From Oligoflexia bacterium (GTDB lineage: Bacteria; Bdellovibrionota; Bdellovibrionia; Bdellovibrionales; Bdellovibrionaceae): 64,000 bases of DNA. A program made the position numbers and the translations under genes. Location: assembly GCA_016861345.1 (NCBI GenBank), contig BOLD01000005.1:1-64000 (forward strand), written 5' to 3'. The notes under the pieces are model-generated. The model was given only the letters and a program-made list of their open reading frames with translations. It did not search any database and had not been told where the DNA came from. Positions 47,887-56,387 of the stretch are shown here, one piece after another; position 1 is the first letter of the stretch; every line of letters begins with the position of its first letter.

Positions 47887-48687
47887 TTATTGTACTGCAA
47901 ATGTCGCACTGATCGTTGGTGGATTGATACATACCGCATAACCCCCGACTTCAGTGCAACCTGTACCAGCAGATTCGCCAACACCTAAAACTCGATAATA
48001 AACTGTGTTGGTCAGATCATAGATCAGTGTCACTTGAACAGATTGTCCTTCGGTCACGTCCATAGATGGCGACATTTCGGGAGTCGTCACGCCACAGGTA
48101 CCCACAGAAAAACTGACAGTTTGTCCCTGCAGTGCCGCGGGAAGGCCCGCATCATTTGTAAGAGTAATCTTGTAATTGTTTGATTGAGCACTACTTTGAC
48201 AAAATGTAATCGCCCCATATTTATAAGATCCAGGAGCAATTGGCAGATATTGAGAGTTCAGATCAGTATTAACAGATGCCGACTTCAGATCAAAGTAAGT
48301 GGTGATTGATGAATCAGAACAGGTGCCAAAACCAACATACTTATAGTACTTTGAATTGACCTCCGTTTCATATTCAGGGGCTGGACAGGAGGGGTTTGCA
48401 TATATAGCAGAACCGTACCCCTGTGTCGTGTCTGCATGCGTATGAATTCCCACGGACATTAATTTTATTTCAAATTTTGAAATCTGTGCTTCAGTAGCAC
48501 AAGTATTTCCGGGAACGCAGGTGTTGGCTTGAGTTCTTGCTGGAACACTACTGATCATTAAAGCATTTGCATTATCAAGGACAACTTTGGCTTGTCCTGA
48601 AGTTCCAACTGTTTTTTCATTTTTTTTTGAGCAGCCTGTTGAAAGAGCTAAGCAAAGAATGCCTGTTGATAATATCATCATATTCAT
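47887..48687 (-). CDS. Putative lipoprotein of unknown function
   Basis: A 266-residue protein with lipobox LSTGC (Cys ~19) followed by SKKNEK. The mature domain is Ser/Thr rich and beta-like with several Cys (CVPGNTCATE, YANPSCPAPE, GTCGVTTPEMS), and ends CINPPTISATFAVQ. The style (DUF4382-like carrier of cell-surface beta domains) is familiar for the group but no family is certain. It is the only gene between tRNA-Pro and the partial tRNA-Pro copy, and it is transcribed against the tRNA. Confidence 0.7.
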   Translation of the reverse strand: MNMMILSTGILCLALSTGCSKKNEKTVGTSGQAKVVLDNANALMISSVPARTQANTCVPGNTCATEAQISKFEIKLMSVGIHTHADTTQGYGSAIYANPSCPAPEYETEVNSKYYKYVGFGTCSDSSITTYFDLKSASVNTDLNSQYLPIAPGSYKYGAITFCQSSAQSNNYKITLTNDAGLPAALQGQTVSFSVGTCGVTTPEMSPSMDVTEGQSVQVTLIYDLTNTVYYRVLGVGESAGTGCTEVGGYAVCINPPTISATFAVQ

Positions 48688-48796
48688 AAAACCCTACCTA
48701 TAATAATTAGACCTCTGTTTTTACAAATCTATAGAGAACAGAAATATTTTTCTAGTCTTTCCGGAAAGTCTCAACTATCGACCAGAATACGATTGG

Positions 48797-48835
48797 TCCA
48801 GTCGCGTAGTCATCTTTAATAGGTCCCTACTGGAC
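48797..48835 (+). repeat. Degenerate direct copy of the tRNA-Pro 3' end and trailer
   Basis: Aligns by eye with 47801-47841: 33 of 41 columns match with two 1-base gaps, including 10 identical bases at the start (TCCAGTCGCG) and the trailer words CATCTT, GGTCC, TAC and GGAC. It has the same orientation as the tRNA and lies 996 bases from it. It lacks the 5' half of a tRNA, so it is a remnant or an attachment-site-like copy, not a gene. Confidence 0.65.
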
Positions 48836-48918
48836 AAAGAGACTCTCCACAATTTTCTATTTTCTTTTGAGAGAAGAATTTACGTTAGTATTTGTTCAGC
48901 TTGGATTGAAGACATTCG

Positions 48919-49536
48919 TTATTTCCCATGCATCAGGTGATGATGGGTTACCATTTTCGATAATTCTTCAAGACCTAAATTTACTTTTTTAATAAAAGAT
49001 GATTGATGAGGTATGAAAACAAAATGGGGATGTTGAGACCAAAGTTTTTTTAGTTTGTGGTCTAATCGAATTGCTTCTTCAATGCTTTCGGTGCGAGTGG
49101 GGTTTCCACCTTCAATGGAAATTCCACCAACAGCGGCTGTCTCAAAAAAAATCACGGCATCATACCGATCTAGCTCTTTCTCAAGGCTAGTTTCAAGATG
49201 AATAAAAAAATCCAGAGGATCTGTGGGCCAGTAGACAGCTCCATCAATTGTGCCGCGATCACATAAGAGAATGCGGCCCTTGAAATGTGCAGATTGTGCG
49301 TCCTCTAAGTTTGTTTGAACATGATAGATGGCTCGTTGAGTGGCTTTTTTCACTTCTGGATCGCCTTCACGAGGAAAGCCGCCTGTGTATAAGAGCGTTG
49401 CAGCTTCAGGAACGACAACAACATCTTCACCAATTTCGCGTCGATAAAGATCGGCAGCGGTGGTTTTGCCACCACCAGGCCCACCTGTTAGTACGATCCG
49501 GCAACATTTTTGATTCATCAGTTCGGAGTGTGCCAT
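48919..49536 (-). CDS. P-loop ATPase of the AAA_28 / NadR-kinase-like family
   Basis: A 205-residue cytoplasmic protein. VLTGGPGGGKTTAADLY near residue 16 is a Walker A loop; VVPEAATLLYTGGFPRE and LLCDRGTIDGAVYWP follow the pattern of AAA_28 proteins, which resemble NadR/deoxynucleoside-type kinases; ERYDAVIFFE-like segment (DRYDAVIFFETAAV) and the NPTRTESIEEAIRLDHKL helix complete the fold. Members are predicted nucleotide or small-molecule kinases. Substrate unknown. No strong ribosome site before the ATG. It stands alone on the reverse strand between a lipoprotein and small secreted proteins. Confidence 0.75.
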   Translation of the reverse strand: MAHSELMNQKCCRIVLTGGPGGGKTTAADLYRREIGEDVVVVPEAATLLYTGGFPREGDPEVKKATQRAIYHVQTNLEDAQSAHFKGRILLCDRGTIDGAVYWPTDPLDFFIHLETSLEKELDRYDAVIFFETAAVGGISIEGGNPTRTESIEEAIRLDHKLKKLWSQHPHFVFIPHQSSFIKKVNLGLEELSKMVTHHHLMHGK

Positions 49537-49570
49537 TAGATTGGACGGGTCGCAAGGGCTATCTTTTTAT

Positions 49571-50245
49571 TTAGAAAAGTCCATTGCATGAAAAGCGCCC
49601 ATTCAATTTTCTTTTAAAGAAAGAAAAGTCCTTTGTCGAATCTTGATAAATGGATTCTAAATATTGTGCTGCTTTTCTGCTAAACTCAGTTTCAAGAAAT
49701 TCGCTGCCGAGTTTCATTTTATACAATCCTTTACTTTCAAAGTCCTCATGAGCCACAGGGTCCATGCCGCGGTCGACGATGTCTGCAATCTTCTCGATTT
49801 CAAGAAGTAAATTCATTTGTTTTGACGAAAGACGACGAGTTTCAAAATAGAGCTTTGCATTTCGAGTGTCGTATTTATTAATCTGATCGACAATTGCATG
49901 AAATTGGTCTCTTTGTGATTGAGACATAAATTTCTGATTTTGACCGTAGAATTCATAAAGAGATTGGGCATTGGTCTTAAGTAGTTTTGACTTGTCATGA
50001 AGTGCCAAGAATTGGGCGACATCAGCTTTGGTTAATTCATGATAACGTTCAGGATGTGCATGAAATAGAATCATTCCCAATATAATCACGCGCTCTTTGT
50101 GAGTATCGACATACAATTGAAAATCGTTAAAGTCTCTGACGTAAAAATTGCGTTGCTCAATCGTCGAAGTCGAGAGGCAGTAGTGGGGGGTAAGTGTGAC
50201 TCCAAGAGAGAGCGTAAACAACATTGATTTCATAGCAGGATTCAT
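49571..50245 (-). CDS. Exported protein with HD-domain-like pattern
   Basis: A 224-residue protein with a signal peptide (residues 4-25, ending YCLS). Not clearly recognised. HPERYHELTKADVAQFLALHDKSKL near residues 65-90 and the later IADIVDRGMDP recall the H...HD...D metal sites of HD phosphohydrolases (typical LHDxGK), all within a helical protein. If so it would be an exported HD enzyme. Otherwise an orphan secreted protein. The C-terminus ends KLNGRFSCNGLF. Confidence 0.5.
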   Translation of the reverse strand: MNPAMKSMLFTLSLGVTLTPHYCLSTSTIEQRNFYVRDFNDFQLYVDTHKERVIILGMILFHAHPERYHELTKADVAQFLALHDKSKLLKTNAQSLYEFYGQNQKFMSQSQRDQFHAIVDQINKYDTRNAKLYFETRRLSSKQMNLLLEIEKIADIVDRGMDPVAHEDFESKGLYKMKLGSEFLETEFSRKAAQYLESIYQDSTKDFSFFKRKLNGRFSCNGLF

Positions 50246-50391
50246 AGCTTTACCTTTACTTATCAGTTCTGACGACTGTGTTGCTAAAGCTATTCCACCT
50301 TAAAAAACGGTTTATTTTGAGATGAATGACGGCAGTGTCAAGTCTCGTTAGCACCTGTCCATGATTTGGTCATAACCACATTTGTTTATGA

Positions 50392-50805
50392 TTAGTTCTG
50401 AGTAGATAGGTAGATGCAGGCGTAAAGAATATCATCGGGTGGTTGGTTGACCTGGATATAATCCACCTTGCGGAAGGTTAGACTTTCTGGAATGTAAATA
50501 TCAAATCCATCAGCTGCACAGTGGGTTCCCGCAATTTCAGCAGTGCCAGAATATTTTTGAGCCAGGGGATTGTCATTTTCTTTACCCTGTCCCGTGCAGG
50601 ATCCTAAGAAGTCTGATTGTATAAGGACTTTTGAGTAAAAATTGTTTGATCCAAATCCTTTTTCAAGAGTAATTTGAAACTCTTTTCCGGCAACAAGTGG
50701 TCGATTCAAAATGTGTTCAGTGGAAATACAGGTGTAAGTTACAGTCTGAGCTGTAGCATGGACGCTGATAAAAAGACTGACTGCAAACAAGATTGATTTA
50801 TTCAT
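50392..50805 (-). CDS. Small exported protein of unknown function
   Basis: A 137-residue protein with a signal peptide (MNKSILFAVSLFISVHATA, cleavage before QTVTY). The mature ~118 residues contain four Cys (YTCIS, SCTGQ, THCAAD, YACIY), probably two disulphides, and alternate like a beta-sandwich. No family recognised. It starts 18 bases after the nuclease-like gene stop, so the two are likely one reverse transcript. Confidence 0.65.
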   Translation of the reverse strand: MNKSILFAVSLFISVHATAQTVTYTCISTEHILNRPLVAGKEFQITLEKGFGSNNFYSKVLIQSDFLGSCTGQGKENDNPLAQKYSGTAEIAGTHCAADGFDIYIPESLTFRKVDYIQVNQPPDDILYACIYLSTQN

Positions 50806-50823
50806 ATGTACTCCTCGCTATAG

Positions 50824-51402
50824 TTAGGGCTTCGGACAGGTGCTCCAGTTCTGACACCTGAGTAATTGAAGTCTGAGGTCCATCAATTCTTTCATCGTAA
50901 AAGGAAATTCAAGATCATATCCAACAGCTTTTGCACCCTTTTGTCCAATGGCTGCAAAGGAATTCACTCCGACGAATTGTGCTGGAGAAAATTCTTGGTC
51001 TGTTGAAGTTGAGGTAAAGTAGAGTTTTTGAGGATTGCGGATCGATTTAAGAAACCGGGCTCTTTGCTCATGGGCCTTATCCCTCCCAGCCTTCAGATCT
51101 GTCCAGCATTTGACTTCGATAATTTTGATCACTTTATTTTCGTTGTGATCGATAATCACTTCGTCGAGTTCTCCGATGACTCGTTCTAAATCTCCATAGG
51201 CGATACCGACATGTACAGAGTAGCGAGGAGGAGGATAGTCCTTTTCTAGTAAAACTTTGGCGACCTCTTCGCAGATAGCCCCCTTTGTCTCATAACTTCT
51301 TGGCAGGCCCTTTAATGAATCAAAAATTTGGTCGATCTCTGGTGATGCGATAGCCCCCAAAGACATAAGAACAAACAGAAATAGAGTAACCACTAGTTTC
51401 AT
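50824..51402 (-). CDS. Exported protein with PD-(D/E)xK nuclease-like core
   Basis: The frame opens at 51420; ATG 51402 gives a cleaner signal peptide (MKLVVTLFLFVLMSLGAIA). The mature protein of ~170 residues has a conserved-looking Glu in the first helix (AICEEVAKVLLEKD), then GELDEVIIDHNENKVIKIIEVKCWTDL: Asp followed by E-x-K on the next strand, the metal site of restriction-endonuclease-fold nucleases. An exported nuclease would fit degradation of prey or external DNA/RNA. Two Cys near the end (LRCQNWSTCPKP). Assignment rests on the motif only. Confidence 0.6.
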   Translation of the reverse strand: MKLVVTLFLFVLMSLGAIASPEIDQIFDSLKGLPRSYETKGAICEEVAKVLLEKDYPPPRYSVHVGIAYGDLERVIGELDEVIIDHNENKVIKIIEVKCWTDLKAGRDKAHEQRARFLKSIRNPQKLYFTSTSTDQEFSPAQFVGVNSFAAIGQKGAKAVGYDLEFPFTMKELMDLRLQLLRCQNWSTCPKP

Positions 51403-51656
51403 AGGGTTGTCATAAATCAAGTCGACATTTTCTTCATCTTCTTAACGTGATTTTTTAATTGAATAGAGTGATAACTCTGATCTCAAAGTGAGACAGGGTG
51501 TTGGAAACACTAGAGAAGGGGTGACTAACCGAAAACGGCCATTGTTCAAACTTTTGACAGGCAAATCTTACATAAAGAAATCCTTTGCATCTGAACAGGG
51601 CCTGAAAACTGCTTTTCTCAAAGGTAGGTACTAACTCGTATCAAATGGGATGGTTT

Positions 51657-54356
51657 ATGAAGTTGAAAAGTGGTTCGAAAAAGTTCAAGTTGGGGATTAT
51701 TGGATTAACTTCTCTATTTAGCTGGCAGACCTTTGGTGCACAGATTAGGTGTGAATCAGTCTTACAATCAAGGCCAGGAGTCTATGAGTACCAAAAAGGC
51801 CTGATTGAGGCCTATCGATCGAGAGTCTATTTAAAAGATCAAACCCCACAAGTTACAACGGCTTATGGATCAAAAAGAGAAATTTTACGAAGTTTTGAGA
51901 AAGAAGGTCTTCATTATGAAGATATCGCCGAGTGGTTTCCTGATGTGAAGCCAGGTTCTCGTGCAAAATTGAATGAGATCTTTGAAAAAGAAAAATACAG
52001 CAAACAAAGTCGAATGATGAAGTGGCTTGCAAATGCAGAGTTAAATCCACTGGCGCCAGTTGCTATGCGAGCGCACTGGTCGAAAATGAGTCCTGAGCAG
52101 CGCTGGGCCTTTTTAAGGGATCAAAGAGATTTCTTCTTACTTTTAATGCTGAAGTCTCGATCTGAAATATTTTCCACGCGATTACTGACCTTCGATGATA
52201 TTATAGTGGGAGATAATGTTCCCAAAGATGTTATTGTGGGTGATGATATCGGTTCTTACGAGGTTCGTTTAAGTAAGGCGATTTCAAACAGAACGGATTT
52301 TCATGCCATTCGAGACAATGTCGAAAAATTCTTAGATGGAAAAATTGGCCACCAACACTTATTCCACGGCTGGCCTGAGGCTTCAGGTGTACGAAAACAC
52401 ATTGCTCCTTATTACATTGAACTTTTAGATTCAACGACCTGGTTCTTGTACTGGCGTCAGATGAATCGTAATCCTGAAGATACAAAGAGTTTGCTCACTC
52501 ATCCTTATCTTGGAGTCTATTCGACAAATTCACTTGGTCGACTGCATCAGGCTATGGAGCAGGGTAATCCGAAAGCTTTTAATGATAAGTTTCGAATGGT
52601 GGGAGCTCGAACCTTTGCTCCACGGGAAGGCGATATTTACGGTGATTGGATCCCGGATTGGGAGCTTCGATCTGGTAATAAGGGTGTTCGCCGTGAATTC
52701 GTCGAGTCCATGATTGAATCTCGTTTGGTGACGGGTGACTATTCGGGACTAAGAGATTTTAGAAATTACGAGTTTAATACATTGGCAACAATACAGGAGC
52801 TTACCTCCGGCAAGCTGTCAGCCAGTGAAGTTAGAAGTATAGAAGAGTTTGAAAAACTGCACCCCAAAATGGAATACTCAACTCATAAACTGGCTCGTAA
52901 TCATTATCGTACTCGAATTATTTCGCCACTTTTGCCATGGGCTGATCGAATCAATATTGATTTTAAAAAGGATGTGCTGAATCAAGCTCAGTTGGTCTAC
53001 GCTAAAGGTTTAGCCAAAGTGGCGAAGTCATATCTGAAGAAAATTAATGAAAAGGGCCTGAATAATGTTGAGAAGGGTGAGATCAACTCAAAGGCCATCG
53101 ATAAGTTAGAAGTTCTGATGTATGAGTTTGCAAAGGTTGTTCGATTGGATCTTGATTTTGAGAGATATTTAAAGCCAACAGCTGAAAAAGTTCCTGAGGT
53201 TCAGGTTGTTCAGTACGGCCCTTTTAAGGTGAATGATATCGGACTTGGTATTGAGTACTCTTTCCGATTTCCGTTGGAATTAAGACCAAAAGAAAAACTA
53301 CAAGCCGAGGGTCTGATTGGAAGTTTTGCTGAAAAGCTAGCAAAACAATATGGAACAGAGCGAGTTGAAGAAATGACAGACCCTCAAGGAGATAGTCACG
53401 GTCATGGTATGGTTGTAAAATACAAAGTAAAGGATAAAGATAAAGAAACTTGGCGAGTTGAGTGGGATGGAATTGCCCGTGAATATGTCGATGGTCAAGT
53501 GGCCCGAGCTTGGGGTGGTCATATTGAGGTGGTATCGCCGAAATTTGCTCCCCAGAAAATGGAAGGCCCTGTGATGGATCTCTATGCTGCTGGTAAAAAG
53601 AATGGACTTGCGCCCTCGCGAGCAGCAGGTGGAGCCCATGTGAATTTTGATCTAGGGTATTTAAAGAAAAACTTCAGTACTGAGCAGGGAACTCGAGCAC
53701 TCATTAATCTGGTTCAACTTTTTGAAAGCGAAAAAGAAGTGATTCTCAGATTATGGCAACATCCAAAACGTAAACATGCAGCTTATCCTGTGAATTTCAC
53801 TACCGAGATGGCTCAAAAATTAGAGAACTTTAAGGGTGATTGGACAGATCTTGGGCGCCAGTTGTATGAGATGAGATATTTCAATACAAATATTGGACGA
53901 AAACCCAAATATGTTCCGATTAACTTAACAGCTCTGATGACAGATATTTTACCAGTAGAGTATTTGGATAAATCCTTGGATATTAAAAATCCAACTCACG
54001 AGTGGTTCCCAAACTTTAACCGAGTCTACGACAGAGGAGAAGCTCGATTCTTTGATGCTCCGACGGATGAAAAAATGGCAGCCCTTCAGATTAAATACTG
54101 GAGAGCGCTCATGAATAAAGCCTTTAATGCTGGCCAGGTGCTTAAATATCAGTCGAAGTATTCAAGTAAGGACTTACAGGAATGGAAAGAGGATGCTGGT
54201 TCATGGAAAAAAGCTGTTGAATCCCATCTTGTCGAGTTGGGACTTGATCCAGCAGAGTTCCAAAGCTTGATTTGGGATTCATTTATGATCCATAATACAG
54301 TTGAGCCCCGACAGGTTGACTACCAAGAGTTTACGAATTTCAAACCAGCAAAATAG
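51657..54356 (+). CDS. Large exported protein with amidoligase-like domain
   Basis: About 899 residues from ATG 51657 (an ATG at 51645 is also in frame). Signal peptide ending SWQTFGA. The N-terminal ~500 residues are mainly helical and unrecognised. Residues ~525-830 follow the amidoligase (COOH-NH2 ligase, glutamine-synthetase-like fold) pattern: GLGIEYSFRF (~529), IEVVSPKF (~623), GGAHVNFDLGY (His 661), KYVPINLTALM, and RGEARFFDAP (Glu 795). That family joins carboxyl and amino groups using ATP and is often encoded beside peptidases. Here the next gene is an exported papain-like peptidase. Export is puzzling because the periplasm lacks ATP. The fold match is inferred by motif order. Confidence 0.65.
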   Translation: MKLKSGSKKFKLGIIGLTSLFSWQTFGAQIRCESVLQSRPGVYEYQKGLIEAYRSRVYLKDQTPQVTTAYGSKREILRSFEKEGLHYEDIAEWFPDVKPGSRAKLNEIFEKEKYSKQSRMMKWLANAELNPLAPVAMRAHWSKMSPEQRWAFLRDQRDFFLLLMLKSRSEIFSTRLLTFDDIIVGDNVPKDVIVGDDIGSYEVRLSKAISNRTDFHAIRDNVEKFLDGKIGHQHLFHGWPEASGVRKHIAPYYIELLDSTTWFLYWRQMNRNPEDTKSLLTHPYLGVYSTNSLGRLHQAMEQGNPKAFNDKFRMVGARTFAPREGDIYGDWIPDWELRSGNKGVRREFVESMIESRLVTGDYSGLRDFRNYEFNTLATIQELTSGKLSASEVRSIEEFEKLHPKMEYSTHKLARNHYRTRIISPLLPWADRINIDFKKDVLNQAQLVYAKGLAKVAKSYLKKINEKGLNNVEKGEINSKAIDKLEVLMYEFAKVVRLDLDFERYLKPTAEKVPEVQVVQYGPFKVNDIGLGIEYSFRFPLELRPKEKLQAEGLIGSFAEKLAKQYGTERVEEMTDPQGDSHGHGMVVKYKVKDKDKETWRVEWDGIAREYVDGQVARAWGGHIEVVSPKFAPQKMEGPVMDLYAAGKKNGLAPSRAAGGAHVNFDLGYLKKNFSTEQGTRALINLVQLFESEKEVILRLWQHPKRKHAAYPVNFTTEMAQKLENFKGDWTDLGRQLYEMRYFNTNIGRKPKYVPINLTALMTDILPVEYLDKSLDIKNPTHEWFPNFNRVYDRGEARFFDAPTDEKMAALQIKYWRALMNKAFNAGQVLKYQSKYSSKDLQEWKEDAGSWKKAVESHLVELGLDPAEFQSLIWDSFMIHNTVEPRQVDYQEFTNFKPAK

Positions 54357-54367
54357 TCTGATTGACA

Positions 54368-54416
54368 AAGCAGGTGAATATTTGTTTTGATACGAGCAAA
54401 TATGAATCACCTGCTT
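54368..54416 (+). promoter_or_regulatory. Long hairpin enclosing the start of the papain-like gene
   Basis: AAGCAGGTGA (54368-54377) pairs with TCACCTGCTT (54407-54416), and ATATTTG (54378-54384) with CAAATAT (54397-54403): 17 bp with one 3-base bulge and a 12-base loop. The left arm holds the Shine-Dalgarno-like AGGTGA; the right arm contains the ATG at 54402. No T run follows, so it is not a terminator. Confidence 0.7.
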
Positions 54417-55568
54417 AAAAAATACGCATCATTATTTTTGTTCGCACTTCTTTTTTGTGTTCAAGTTCAAGCTCAGTCAAAATTCTATTCTGTCTTTGGA
54501 CAAAAATATCCAAATTCAGCGGCAGAGGGCTCAAATCCCGTAAGTTCTCGAGCTATGGCTCCAGTTGATCCCTATCAGTTGGGTGGCTTTAATGAACTGA
54601 TTCCTTATGTGACGGCTTCGCCCGATCAAGAAGAGGCGGGTACTTGCTTATTCATGTCGCTGACTGGAGCTGTCGAGTGGTGGCTTCATCGGATTTACAA
54701 CCAAACCTTTGTGCCAGAGGGAAATTTAGATTTAAGTGAACGATGGTGGGTAAATCTCAGTACTTATGACAAACACACCGAGAATATAAATAATTGGAAT
54801 ACGGATGGGATTTATCTTTTTAATTCCACTGCGGCGGTCTTAAATCGTGATTACAGATTTACAAAGGGTTGGTATGTGGAAGGAAAAGATGAATTTGAGC
54901 CGGCAGCACCCAATACTCCTGGTGCGATCTATGATGCGGGCTATAATTGGATTGATGACTCCGCAAAGGTTAGGGGACACTTTGTTCGACTTCCAACATT
55001 CTCACGTCGGGTGATATATGCAGACCCAGATGAAAATCCTTGGGAAATCGGAAAAGCCCCTTCCACGATTGTTGAACGGGTGAAACAAGCCTTAGTTGAA
55101 GAGAAATCTCCCGTGCAGGTGATTTACAATCATCAGGGTTATTGGCACTCAGTCATTGTCCTTGGATTTGATGACGAGGCTCCAACATACAATTGCCCTT
55201 TCATTCATGAAAGTTTTGATGTTTTTCAAAAAGAAGAGAAAGACGCGCGGGATAAGGCAGAGAAAACGAAGAGCCCTCGAGAAAGAGATCATCTGCTTAG
55301 CCGTGCGAACAAGATGAGACTTTATAATAATAAATTAAAAAGGGCTTTTGAGAAAACAGGTTGTGCTTCGACAGGGGTATTTTATGTTCGGGATTCCCAG
55401 TACTCAGATCCAACAGAGCCCATTTATCATTATGATTTTTCAAATCCCCAAGCCGATCGCCCCTATTCTAAACGGATTATTCTGCGAGAGTACGAATGGT
55501 TAAAAACGCTTTCGAATCACGCCATGGTTATTAAGGCTGAAATGAAAGCCAAAGTAAAACTGAAGTAG
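54402..55568 (+). CDS. Exported papain-like cysteine peptidase
   Basis: About 388 residues from ATG 54402 (TTG 54387 possible); signal peptide MNHLLKKYASLFLFALLFCVQVQA. QEEAGTCLFMSLTGAVEWW places the probable nucleophile Cys82 at the start of a helix as in papain (G-x-C-W-x-F), and YWHSVIVLGFDD gives His249 in a strand as in C1/C39 peptidases. An Asp/Asn third residue is likely in the FDD turn or after. The C-terminal part has a charged helical insert (KEEKDARDKAEKTKSPRERD). It lies 45 bases downstream of the amidoligase-like gene and its start is covered by a strong hairpin. Confidence 0.7.
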   Translation: MNHLLKKYASLFLFALLFCVQVQAQSKFYSVFGQKYPNSAAEGSNPVSSRAMAPVDPYQLGGFNELIPYVTASPDQEEAGTCLFMSLTGAVEWWLHRIYNQTFVPEGNLDLSERWWVNLSTYDKHTENINNWNTDGIYLFNSTAAVLNRDYRFTKGWYVEGKDEFEPAAPNTPGAIYDAGYNWIDDSAKVRGHFVRLPTFSRRVIYADPDENPWEIGKAPSTIVERVKQALVEEKSPVQVIYNHQGYWHSVIVLGFDDEAPTYNCPFIHESFDVFQKEEKDARDKAEKTKSPRERDHLLSRANKMRLYNNKLKRAFEKTGCASTGVFYVRDSQYSDPTEPIYHYDFSNPQADRPYSKRIILREYEWLKTLSNHAMVIKAEMKAKVKLK

Positions 55569-55583
55569 TTTTTGGCATTAAAT

Positions 55584-55614
55584 AAAAAAAGAGCTTTGAA
55601 TTTCTTCAAAGCTC
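55584..55614 (-). terminator. Terminator for the reverse barrel-like gene
   Basis: Perfect 10-bp inverted repeat (55591-55600 with 55605-55614). On the - strand it runs into a stretch of seven T, so it mainly serves the gene ending at 55646; it may also slow the forward transcript. Confidence 0.85.
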
Positions 55615-55645
55615 TTCATGTTCAAATCTGAATTATAATGAGATC

Positions 55646-56317
55646 TTAGTAGAGAATGGAAACGCTCACGGGAACGATTCGGATGATGGCATCAAAATCA
55701 CCGATCTTTTCAATTTCTCCGTACGGAGTCAGATCAATATGGTCCCACATTTTAAATCGTTTTCCGCCGATTAATTTGATTGAGAATTTCTTATCTGTAT
55801 CGCCAGTTGCTGTCCCGCCTGCAGCGATAGTAGCGGTGTAGGCGCTGCCCGCAAGGCCTGCATCCACTAATCCTAAACCGCCACGGAAAAAGATAGAATC
55901 ATGGATATTATTTGCATCCAAGTTGTATGAACCCATGGCATAGAACCCCATATAGGTCTTACCTGCGGTAGCACTTCCGCTCTGGGATGAAATCACAGCC
56001 TGACCACCAGCTTGGATTTGTGGCTTAATTAAAAGGTGAAAGTCACCAGCTAAGTTGATCACAGTTGAGTTTTTAGCACTCTCAAGACTTCCTGCGGCCA
56101 ATGTTATATTGGCTTCTTTCAATGAAGTTTCAAAGATAGAAGATTCTTTTGATGAAGATTTTGAGTGCTCCATCTTTTGTTCTTCTCTATGCTCTTTATA
56201 TTCAACTTTTGTTTCTGTTTTTGTTGATCCAGATGTTTTCTTCTTTTGAGCAACCGCAAAGGGGCTTGCAAGAAGAAGAGCTGCCATTAGTGCTACTGTT
56301 TTATTCATTGGTGTCAT
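55646..56317 (-). CDS. Exported beta-rich outer-membrane-like protein
   Basis: ATG 56317 is chosen because GGAGG lies just upstream, giving ~223 residues with signal peptide (KTVALMAALLLASPFAVA). A Lys/Glu/Ser-rich linker of ~45 residues follows (KKKTSGSTKTETKVEYKEHREEQKMEHSKSSSK, shown here in part as highly charged), then a beta-rich domain with Gly and aromatic residues ending in SVSILY, like outer-membrane barrel C-termini. The charged linker could bind peptidoglycan. Family not recognised. Confidence 0.6.
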   Translation of the reverse strand: MTPMNKTVALMAALLLASPFAVAQKKKTSGSTKTETKVEYKEHREEQKMEHSKSSSKESSIFETSLKEANITLAAGSLESAKNSTVINLAGDFHLLIKPQIQAGGQAVISSQSGSATAGKTYMGFYAMGSYNLDANNIHDSIFFRGGLGLVDAGLAGSAYTATIAAGGTATGDTDKKFSIKLIGGKRFKMWDHIDLTPYGEIEKIGDFDAIIRIVPVSVSILY

Positions 56318-56387
56318 GTTTGCCTCCACAGTTTAATTTGTCGAGGTTTACATAAAGTTACTATGATGACAAGTTTTGGGGTTGGCC

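Noticed and set aside
48797-48835. A second functional tRNA-Pro gene
   Set aside because: Only the 3' end and trailer are present; no acceptor 5' strand, D-arm or anticodon arm upstream.
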